Source of the DNA: Candidatus Uhrbacteria bacterium
GTDB lineage: Bacteria; Patescibacteriota; Patescibacteriia; JACQRZ01
Direction of reading: 5' to 3'
DNA: 52,567 nt
Assembly: GCA_016206155.1 (NCBI GenBank)
Contig: JACQSC010000006.1
Location: forward strand, 1-52,567
The notes under the pieces are model-generated. The model made no database searches and was not told the DNA's origin. It saw only the letters and a program-made list of their open reading frames with translations. The position numbers and the translations under genes were made by a program. This document shows, piece after piece, positions 35,890 to 43,929 of the stretch. Each line of letters starts with the position of its first letter. Position 1 is the first letter of the stretch.

Positions 35890-37461
35890 CTACCGCTGTT
35901 CAAGATCCTCCTTTTTCTCCTTCATGAATGAAAACCACTCTTCGGTAATATCGACAAATGCCTGAAACGGCAGTTCGATAAGCATATCAAAGAGAAAAAT
36001 GAGCACGTTTATGCGCGCAATCTTAAATGACAACCACTGCCCCAGGCGCATAATAGGATCGAAGAATTGGCTGATAAAAAGCCACAGGAATCGTTCGCGT
36101 CGCCTGACGATAACAAGGTCGTTGATCATCTTTCGCAGAGTAATTCCAAAAAACATGACCAGCGAAAGGAAAAAGAACAGAATAATGCCGCTCACGATAT
36201 TAAAATCAAACTTCATGAGCAGCCACGCAAACAAACCGATTGAGATCGCCGAGAGTACGCCGTAGAGCATATTAAATACGATCGACAATCCCATACCCCT
36301 CTTTCTGAATGAAATCTTCTCAGGGATGAATATCGTCTGCTTCGTGTCCGGATACACGATTTCGCGCACCGCCTGCGCAATCGCCAGGGTATTATCCTTT
36401 CCCGGCATGCGCACAGTGAAGGAAATAAGCGCTAAGATAACCGGCGGTATGACGACGTTGAGAATGAGCGGCTGCATCTTTACATGCTTTACTGAAAAAA
36501 GATCATACGGAATCTCAACGGAAAATCCCAAGACCATCTTGGTAAGAAAAATGTACACGAACGCGCGAACGGTTCGTCCGATAAGGCGGCCACGCTGCAG
36601 CGCATACATCTTTTCGCACACCTTAGAAACATGCTCATCGAGCGCCGATGCGTCATCAAGCGCGCTCTTCCCAAAACGCCTTACAATCGTATGCAGGACA
36701 ATGAATGAAACGCGGAAACGTCTGAACGTCCGCTGCAATTTTCCGTTAAGCGGGTATGAAATTGCCGCGTCGACGGCCTTATGCGCATCGGCACACTCGC
36801 GAGCGCGCGCTAAGATACCTTGGGGCGACTCGGAAAGCAAAGCTCCAAAGCTCTGCTTGAGGAGGAAGAACTGGAGGCGATGAATATTCGGCCGAAAAAG
36901 AATGCGATAGCAGGCAATAAGCAGCTGTCCCTTCTTGACGCGCGGATCTGTCGAGGGCGACGACTTCTCCAGTGAAGGCATGAGCACATCCGCCATCACG
37001 CGCGCAAGCGCCTCCTCGGCTGTCATCGGCGAGAGAATCTCGTCAATCGCGCATGACGCCATGTGCAGCACCCAGTCCTGATGCTTGTTGTCCAAAAGCC
37101 GCTCCCGCTTCAATCCTGTCAGAATGGCGAAATAAAAAGTGAGAATACGTTCAACATCCTTGATGATTGTTTGCGGCAGAGTATTGTTCGCGACATAGCG
37201 CGAGCGGACAAGCTCCCGAACCAAGGGACCGGCAATTGCGCCCGCATCCTGTCCGAACATCGATCGCCGACCAAGAATCCGCCGGATCGCCATCTGGCGC
37301 AGCAAATGGTCGTCAGCGTACTCCATCACGTTGCGAATCTTTTCGTAATAAAATGAGAGGACCGAAACCGCATCGCTCACCACTACGGTTGCCTCTCCCT
37401 CTTTGGCTTTCGGTTCACCGCTCTTCTGTAGAAGATACTCTTCAATTCGATTATGAAGCAT
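35890..37461 (-). CDS. integral membrane protein of unknown function next to ATPase genes
   Basis: 524-aa ORF with hydrophobic segments; start codon abuts MITE copy 2. Confidence 0.75.
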   Translation of the reverse strand: MLHNRIEEYLLQKSGEPKAKEGEATVVVSDAVSVLSFYYEKIRNVMEYADDHLLRQMAIRRILGRRSMFGQDAGAIAGPLVRELVRSRYVANNTLPQTIIKDVERILTFYFAILTGLKRERLLDNKHQDWVLHMASCAIDEILSPMTAEEALARVMADVLMPSLEKSSPSTDPRVKKGQLLIACYRILFRPNIHRLQFFLLKQSFGALLSESPQGILARARECADAHKAVDAAISYPLNGKLQRTFRRFRVSFIVLHTIVRRFGKSALDDASALDEHVSKVCEKMYALQRGRLIGRTVRAFVYIFLTKMVLGFSVEIPYDLFSVKHVKMQPLILNVVIPPVILALISFTVRMPGKDNTLAIAQAVREIVYPDTKQTIFIPEKISFRKRGMGLSIVFNMLYGVLSAISIGLFAWLLMKFDFNIVSGIILFFFLSLVMFFGITLRKMINDLVIVRRRERFLWLFISQFFDPIMRLGQWLSFKIARINVLIFLFDMLIELPFQAFVDITEEWFSFMKEKKEDLEQR

Positions 37462-37597
37462 ACCCCGCACTTAACTCCGATCATCCTCATGCTGCGACAC
37501 GGCAGCAGGGGAAATCGAAGTGATGATGAATGAAATCGGCATAGTGTATATCATAGGACGGATGATTAATAGCAGCAATCGGAGTTAAGTGCGGGGT
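37462..37597. mobile_element. MITE-like element, copy 2
   Basis: 136 bp, TIR accccgcacttaactccgat ... atcggagttaagtgcggggt (20 bp perfect). Confidence 0.9.
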
Positions 37598-39051
37598 TCT
37601 TTCTTTCCTCCCGGTATAAATGATAGCCCTCCAAGCGATATCGGTTCTGGAACTGCCTCTGGCTCTGTGCGTGTCTCTTTTCTTTTTTCATTCGCCGGAC
37701 CTCGTCGAACCATGCCAGGAACCATGCGAGACGGTCCTTTTTCCCGAGGCCCCTCCACTTCGGTTGAGGCTGACCACCGCGCCACTTTATCTTCGACGAC
37801 GCTTCTGACGCGCGCATAGCGCTCTCGCGAAACTCGGATGACCTTGTCGTATGAATCGGTTTTCTGCTCGGAAATCGGTGGAAGGCCAATGGCAGAAAAC
37901 GGTTCGGACACAATACCGTCAACAAGCAATTTGAGGTACATCTGATACTTGGGAAGATTCACAATGTCATCGATGACAAACCGCGGGGAAAACTCCTTTT
38001 CAAGATATTCGGCATCCGCCGCGCCGACGCGAAACGCAATGAGCGTACCGACGTTGCCAAAAACAGCCGGACGAACCGTGTCCGCGTCGAGCTGCTCAAT
38101 ATATTGGTGTGCCATAATCAATCCCAGATGGTACTTGCGCGCCTCAGACAAAATATTGGCAAAACTTTCAGTCGCGAAGTTCTGAAACTCGTCAACATAA
38201 AGAAAAAAATCTTTGCGTTCCGGCTCGGGAATTTCTACACGCTCCATCGCTGAGAGCTGGATTTTCGTAATAAACAATCCGCCCAATAATCGCGTGTTGT
38301 CCTCCCCGATGCGCCCCTTCGAAAGGTTGAGCACAAGGATCTTTCCTTCATCCATAATCTCGCGCACTTTGATTGTCGAGGTTACTTGGCCGACAATATT
38401 GCGGATAATGAACGTTGAGAGAAACTGTCCGACTTTATTCTGAATCGGCGCGATAGCCTCTTGAGCAAAGCGAGCCTCATACCGCGCGAACTCCGTAACC
38501 CAAAATGCCTTGACAACCGGATCTTTTATCTTTGCAACGACCTTCTGGCGGTACGTTTTGTCAGAAAGCATGCGATTAATGCCAAGCATCGTGCTTCCGG
38601 GATAATCAAGCAACGCCAAAATCGTGTTATTGAGAATGTACTCCATGCGAGCGCTCCACACGTCGGGCCAGATTTTTTTAAACACGCCCATGAGACCTGA
38701 CGAAATAAGGTGATTGTAGCGCTCCCCCGGTGTTTCCAGAATATTAAACGCGACCGGATAGTCAAGATCTGCGGGATTGATATACACGACGTCGTTGACG
38801 CGGGAAGGAGGAATAAAATTGAGAATCTTTTCCGCGAGATCACCGTGAGGATCCACAACACCTACCCCGTAGCCGCGCTGAATATCGTCAATAATCATAT
38901 TTTCCAAAAGCGTTGACTTACCCATACCGGTCTTTCCAATCATATACATATGCCGCAATCGGTCGTCACGCTTTATGCCAAATCGCCGTCGCTGGCTGCG
39001 AAAGTTTGTCTGGGCAAAAACGGTAATCTCATTTCTTTTATCATCTGTCAT
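37585..39051 (-). CDS. VirD4/TraD-like P-loop ATPase (split form, ATPase half)
   Basis: MYMIGKTGMGKSTLLENMIIDDIQRGYGVGVVDPHGDLAEKIL; FFLYVDEFQNFATESFANILSEARKYHLGLIMAHQYIEQL; start refined to ATG at 39051. Confidence 0.88.
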   Translation of the reverse strand: MTDDKRNEITVFAQTNFRSQRRRFGIKRDDRLRHMYMIGKTGMGKSTLLENMIIDDIQRGYGVGVVDPHGDLAEKILNFIPPSRVNDVVYINPADLDYPVAFNILETPGERYNHLISSGLMGVFKKIWPDVWSARMEYILNNTILALLDYPGSTMLGINRMLSDKTYRQKVVAKIKDPVVKAFWVTEFARYEARFAQEAIAPIQNKVGQFLSTFIIRNIVGQVTSTIKVREIMDEGKILVLNLSKGRIGEDNTRLLGGLFITKIQLSAMERVEIPEPERKDFFLYVDEFQNFATESFANILSEARKYHLGLIMAHQYIEQLDADTVRPAVFGNVGTLIAFRVGAADAEYLEKEFSPRFVIDDIVNLPKYQMYLKLLVDGIVSEPFSAIGLPPISEQKTDSYDKVIRVSRERYARVRSVVEDKVARWSASTEVEGPREKGPSRMVPGMVRRGPANEKRKETRTEPEAVPEPISLGGLSFIPGGKKEPRT

Positions 39052-39103
39052 ATTAGAATGATGAAATAATATATCATGAGCTGATGTCTGAAAGGTGTGC
39101 GGG

Positions 39104-40504
39104 CTATGCAAATGGTAAATTTTCAGGGATGTCGTCTTTTGGTTTTGGCGCTGGCGCAGGAGGCGCATAGTCATAATCAGCCATTGGCAGTCCCGACGGT
39201 GGCTCACCGCGCTTGACCTCTGCCTTGCGCAAGAGCGGCGCGCTGATGTCAAGCGATGGAAAATGCCAAAGCGTTGCAAGCTCCTCAACGCTCAACACGG
39301 CCGGCTTGTCGCCGCGTTTCACTGAGCGCCTGCGATATGCCCTCATCAGGATATTTTTGCGACGATTTAACCGATACTGGACAAAGTAATAATACGCGCG
39401 CACAAAGGTGCGCCTCCCAAGACCGAACGTATTCATATCATGGGCGTTAAACTGGCGGAACACGCCCATAATCCCTTGCACGGCGCGCTTGCGATTTTTT
39501 GACGCTATTTCCTTTCGCGCAATATAGAGTATGCGAATCTTTGACTTGTATCCCAGCTTGCTTGCCTTATTTGCGATACCATTCAAGAGCTCTCCAGGTC
39601 CATACGCCAATATGTTACTCCTGACCGCCAATGGATCATCGTCCTTATGTGCTGTTTCGCGGCCTTCCGGGGCTTTGCCGGCAACCGCAGAATGCACAAT
39701 ATACATAACCGCGTCGCCAAGTGCGTGAAGAAGCGCAAGAAGTGGGTTAGGTTCATCTTTCTTCCCGCCCCGAAGGCCGATCATTTTGTCAATCTCTTTG
39801 CGGCACGGATCTTGCCAGTCCTGTTCTATGGGAAGGATCGGATACTGTACCCAAAGCTCTTCTCCCGGCTGTATCGTTCCCATAAACTCAAACAGCTGAG
39901 AAAGCGGATCTTTAAACGTTCCGCTCAGCTTGTCTTCAAACAAAGGGTAGGTCTTGATGGGCCAGCACTGGCTTTTTTTCAGCACCAGCTCGGTCCCCCA
40001 TGCATCCCACTCATCGCTTGGATACTTGTTTGGATACTTTAGCGTATAGTCTTGTGCCTCATGAACCTCCGCATCCGGATACTGGGCAAAAATCGCCGCC
40101 TCGAAGATGTCCCGTTGGCGGACAGGAATATAGATATAAAATTGGATAAAACCGCCGTGGCTTGCGATTTCGCACGCGAACCATTCTTGCTTCCTGCCTT
40201 CCACATAGTTCTCCCACATATTAATGGACACGTGGAGCCCCATAAGTGACGAGAAGAAGTTCTCGGTTGCTTTTGCTGTCTGCTCGCTGCGCTTGGGAAC
40301 GTTGACTGCCAAGAGCATGAATTTAAATTTATCATGCTCGTACTGCTCGTGAATTTCAAAAATCCACAATTCCCAGAGCCCGAGTAAAAGGGTAAGAAGA
40401 ATAAGAAACCAACCGCCGTGAACGATTAAGTACCCCATGGCGGCAAAGGGGTTGTCAAAGGTGGGAAGTGAGAGGAAAAAGGCTAGCGGCGGTGGGAGAT
40501 CCAT
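39104..40504 (-). CDS. membrane-anchored partner of the ATPase (N-terminal half of split form)
   Basis: N-terminal TM; IQFYIYIPVRQRDIFEAAIFAQYPDAEVHEAQDYT resembles N-term of 24927-27125 product. Confidence 0.75.
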   Translation of the reverse strand: MDLPPPLAFFLSLPTFDNPFAAMGYLIVHGGWFLILLTLLLGLWELWIFEIHEQYEHDKFKFMLLAVNVPKRSEQTAKATENFFSSLMGLHVSINMWENYVEGRKQEWFACEIASHGGFIQFYIYIPVRQRDIFEAAIFAQYPDAEVHEAQDYTLKYPNKYPSDEWDAWGTELVLKKSQCWPIKTYPLFEDKLSGTFKDPLSQLFEFMGTIQPGEELWVQYPILPIEQDWQDPCRKEIDKMIGLRGGKKDEPNPLLALLHALGDAVMYIVHSAVAGKAPEGRETAHKDDDPLAVRSNILAYGPGELLNGIANKASKLGYKSKIRILYIARKEIASKNRKRAVQGIMGVFRQFNAHDMNTFGLGRRTFVRAYYYFVQYRLNRRKNILMRAYRRRSVKRGDKPAVLSVEELATLWHFPSLDISAPLLRKAEVKRGEPPSGLPMADYDYAPPAPAPKPKDDIPENLPFA

Positions 40505-40509
40505 GAGGG

Positions 40510-40699
40510 CAGGGTTTAGGGTACAGGGTTTAGGGTTTATGGTTTAGGGTTTAGACGCGAAAACCAAAGAAGGATCTTTGGATCCTTATTTAGTATTATA
40601 GCATAGATTTCTCATTCATTCAATACAAAAAAGGCTCGTTAAACGAGTCCTAAACCCTAAACCCTAAACCCTAAACCCTAAACCCTGTACCCTATGCCC
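40510..40699. repeat. inverted pair of heptamer arrays (GGGTTTA/CCCTAAA) enclosing two hairpins
   Basis: agggtacagggtttagggtttatggtttagggtttag vs inverted cctaaaccctaaaccctaaaccctaaaccctaaaccctgtaccct, ~1 mismatch over ~37 bp. Confidence 0.92.
40624..40650 (-). terminator. intrinsic terminator downstream of secF
   Basis: Minus strand GGACTCGTTTAACGAGCCTTTTTTGTATT. Confidence 0.8.
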
Positions 40700-41585
40700 T
40701 TTTCTTAAAATTGTGCCAAATAACCAATAGCGGTGAGGCGATAAAAATTGACGAGTAGGTTCCAATACCTATGCCAAAGATAAGCGCAAGGGCAAAATAC
40801 CGAAGCGACTCGCCCCCGAAGAAAAAGATTGCAAACAGAACCAAAAGAACAGTCAATGAGGTATTGATTGAACGGACAATTGTCTGATTGATAGACATAT
40901 TCACAATCTCCTCAAAATTTCCCCGATGCTTCGTAAGATTTTCGCGGATGCGGTCGAAGACCACAATCGTGTCATGAACCGAAAACCCAATGACGGTAAG
41001 AATGGCGGGGATAAATGAACTGGTAATTTCAACACCGCCGAATTTTCCGAGGAGTGCAAATACGCCCAATACGAACGGCACATCGTGGAATAACGTAACA
41101 AGGGCAACAACACCGTATTTCCATGACACGACAGGGAAAGAAACCTTTCGAAACACAATACTGATATAAAGGCAAATAAGCAAAAGCGCGATCAAAAGGG
41201 CCCATAATGATTTTGTGCGTAACTCCTCGCCAATCACCGGACCAATAGACTCAAATGCCCTCTCGGAAAGATTCGCATCGCCTTTTTTCAATTCTGCAAG
41301 AATCTTCTGATGGGTGTCTTCATCAACGTCGCGAAATCGTGCAATCATCCCCTTCTCGCCCGCAGGCTTGATCTCTGCATCGCGAATGTCGAGCGCCTCA
41401 AAATGCTTGGAAAGCGTCGCGGTGTCCGGCCGTACTTGTGAATATTCAACCTCAAGGAGGCTTCCACCTGTATACTCGATGCCGAATTTAAGACCGAATG
41501 AGATAAGGCTTACTATCGCGACAAGCGTGTAGGCGGCGGCGATCGAAAGGAAAAGCATTCTCTTTTTAATGATAGGAAGGGTCAT
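40692..41585 (-). CDS. secF: protein translocase subunit SecF
   Basis: GLKFGIEYTGGSLLEVEY; GFSVHDTIVVFDRIRENL; SINQTIVRSINTSLTVLLVLFAIFFFGGESLRYFALALIFGI. Confidence 0.96.
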   Translation of the reverse strand: MTLPIIKKRMLFLSIAAAYTLVAIVSLISFGLKFGIEYTGGSLLEVEYSQVRPDTATLSKHFEALDIRDAEIKPAGEKGMIARFRDVDEDTHQKILAELKKGDANLSERAFESIGPVIGEELRTKSLWALLIALLLICLYISIVFRKVSFPVVSWKYGVVALVTLFHDVPFVLGVFALLGKFGGVEITSSFIPAILTVIGFSVHDTIVVFDRIRENLTKHRGNFEEIVNMSINQTIVRSINTSLTVLLVLFAIFFFGGESLRYFALALIFGIGIGTYSSIFIASPLLVIWHNFKKRA

Positions 41586-41591
41586 GCTACT

Positions 41592-41686
41592 AGAATCAAG
41601 AATTAAGAATTACGAATTACGAATTACGAATGGAGCCGCATGGATTCAATCCTGCTTGATTCATAATTCTTGATTCATAATTCATC
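41592..41686. repeat. inverted pair of heptamer arrays between secD and secF
   Basis: agaatcaagaattaagaattacgaattacgaattacgaa ... ttgattcataattcttgattcataattcat. Confidence 0.9.
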
Positions 41687-41716
41687 AGTGCTGTCAGAAC
41701 AAACATACAGAAACGA

Positions 41717-43807
41717 TTACTCCTTCCGAGTACAGAAAAGCCATCTATTCCTCGCGATCCTCCATCCCGCTACGACTTTCAAAAACAGGCGCGAAACAGC
41801 GATTGCGGAGAACATACTGACAAGAATACCAATCGCGAGCGTCAGCGCAAATCCTTTGATAAGACTTGCGGAAAACCAAAACAGAATTACGCAGGTGATC
41901 AGTGAAGATACATTACTGTCTCGAATGGACGTCCATGCCCGCTTGAATCCTTGCGTTACTGACGAATCAAGGCCTTTGCGATCGCGAAGCTCCTCTTTCA
42001 TGCGTTCAAAAATAAGAATGTTCGCATCAACCGCCATACCGACAGACAGAATAAATCCGGCAATTCCCGCCAAGCTGAGCGTAACGGGCCATAGTTTAAA
42101 AATCGCCAAGACAATCGCAGTGTAAACAACAAGCGCGCACACCGCCAAAAGGCCGGGTAGGCGATAAAACAGGATCATAAAAATCACAACAAGAAGAAAG
42201 CCAAACAGCCCCGCCATGAGGCTTTTTTCAAGGGACTCCTGTCCTAGTGAGGGGCCAATCGTCTGCTGGGAGAGCAGCTTGATTGGCACGGGAAGCGCGC
42301 CGGTGTTTAATCGCTGCGCAAGAAGCTTTGCCTCCTTCAAGCTAAAGTCGCCGGTTATGACAGCGTTTCCACCTTCAATCGCCTGCTGAACCGTTGGAAT
42401 GCTAATGGGTTGGCTGTCGAGAAACACCGCGATCGGCTTCCCTATATTTGCGCGAGTAATATCGGCAAACAACTTTTTTCCCTCGCCATTAAATTCCAGA
42501 GCAACCTGCGGCACGCCAGTCGGATTATTAAAATCAACACTTGCGCGCGTCAGTTGTTTTCCGGTGAGTCCCGTGTCCTTCCATGGCTCTTGTGGCGGCA
42601 CGATGTCTTCTTTTTTCTTTGTCCCAAAGAAGAGACGCGCAACGCGATATTCACCAAGGGGCCGCTCGTCGCGCTTCCAGATAATGTGGTAGCCGAATTC
42701 GCTTTCAACAACATCGGATATTGAATTTTTCCCTATCTTGAACGCGGTTTCTTCAAAAATCGGAACCATCCTTCCTTTTCCAAACCAGCCAAGTTCGCCT
42801 CCGCCGGTATCAGCGCCCGGCTCCGTTGAGTGTTTCTTTGCGAGATCGATAAAATTCTCGGGCGTTGCCTGCTTCTTCACGTCATCAATTGCCTTGCGCG
42901 CATCTTCTTTTGATGTTTCCTTTTCACAGCTGGTTGCGCCCTTATAGCAAACAAGGATGTGGTTTGCCATCACCTCTCTGTCTTCGCGCTGCTCAAGCAG
43001 TTTCACTACCGAATATCCGTCGGCATACTCAAGCACATCGTTTTTTACCTCGCCGGGTTTCAACCCTTCTGTTGCGGTCAAAAGATAACTTTGCGGTGAA
43101 TTCTTGCTGATCCATCCAACCTCCCCGCCTTTTTCCTTGCTTGTTGGTTCCTCAGAAAGATCTTTTGCGAGCTTGCCAAAATCCGCATTCTTTTCCGTTG
43201 CTTTCTTTAGCGCATCTTCAGCCTTCTTTCGCGCGCCGGCGTTATACGCATCAAGCTCTTTTTTTTGCTCGGGACTCAATTCCTGGGACTTTGGAGTAAG
43301 GTCTTGCTCCTTAAACTCAAGAAGCGGCGTGTCGCCGATCATTTTTATAGCTTGTGAAACGTCGCTAATACCGGCAAGCTCAACAATAATACGATAGGCA
43401 TCTCCGACCTTCACGGTCTGGACCAGAGGCTCGGCTACACCGAACAAGTCGACGCGCCGCTCGATGACATCGCGCACGCCGTCAATGGCTGATTTTTTCT
43501 GATCAAAAGTTACGCGTGAAAGATCTGCCTCATAGACAAGGTGCGTCCCGCCACGCAGGTCAAGACCGAGACGAAAAGCAGGATTGAGCGAGGAAGGAAA
43601 AGCAACAGCAGGCAGATTAACCGATTGTAGCCCCGGAACGCGATTAAGTTTACTGTTCAGTGATGAAAGATTTGCGTTATAGCCCTCAGTCGCGGAGTAC
43701 ATGGCTGATACAAGAAAAAGAACCGCAATAAAAAAAAGCATCCAGCGAAGTTTTCCGCGGCCTTTTGGAGCAAAAAATCGTTTGAGTCGTTTCATAGATG
43801 GAAACAA
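41717..43807 (-). CDS. secD: protein translocase subunit SecD with inserted parvulin-like PPIase modules
   Basis: FRLGLDLRGGTHLVYEAD; SVGMAVDANILIFERMKEE; inserted NFIDLAKKHSTEPGADTGGGELGWFGKGRMVPIFEETAFKIGKNSISDVVESEFGYHIIW. Confidence 0.94.
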   Translation of the reverse strand: MFPSMKRLKRFFAPKGRGKLRWMLFFIAVLFLVSAMYSATEGYNANLSSLNSKLNRVPGLQSVNLPAVAFPSSLNPAFRLGLDLRGGTHLVYEADLSRVTFDQKKSAIDGVRDVIERRVDLFGVAEPLVQTVKVGDAYRIIVELAGISDVSQAIKMIGDTPLLEFKEQDLTPKSQELSPEQKKELDAYNAGARKKAEDALKKATEKNADFGKLAKDLSEEPTSKEKGGEVGWISKNSPQSYLLTATEGLKPGEVKNDVLEYADGYSVVKLLEQREDREVMANHILVCYKGATSCEKETSKEDARKAIDDVKKQATPENFIDLAKKHSTEPGADTGGGELGWFGKGRMVPIFEETAFKIGKNSISDVVESEFGYHIIWKRDERPLGEYRVARLFFGTKKKEDIVPPQEPWKDTGLTGKQLTRASVDFNNPTGVPQVALEFNGEGKKLFADITRANIGKPIAVFLDSQPISIPTVQQAIEGGNAVITGDFSLKEAKLLAQRLNTGALPVPIKLLSQQTIGPSLGQESLEKSLMAGLFGFLLVVIFMILFYRLPGLLAVCALVVYTAIVLAIFKLWPVTLSLAGIAGFILSVGMAVDANILIFERMKEELRDRKGLDSSVTQGFKRAWTSIRDSNVSSLITCVILFWFSASLIKGFALTLAIGILVSMFSAIAVSRLFLKVVAGWRIARNRWLFCTRKE

Positions 43808-43929
43808 TCCACAGGTATGGTGCTAGTGTACAGAAAAACAAATTTTTTGCAACTATGTGCAAAAAGAGGCGACGACCCTGCAAAACGCGAGAACCGACGT
43901 CTGTGAACATGTCAAGCGCCTGTCGGTAT

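Noticed and set aside
37585-39288. Long N-terminal extension of the ATPase ORF to 39288
   Set aside because: The extension overlaps the upstream gene out of frame; ATG at 39051 (MTDDKRNEITVF) is a better start.
40510-40699. Repeat-spacer appearance suggesting a CRISPR array
   Set aside because: Units are 7 bp with no unique spacers and no cas genes nearby.
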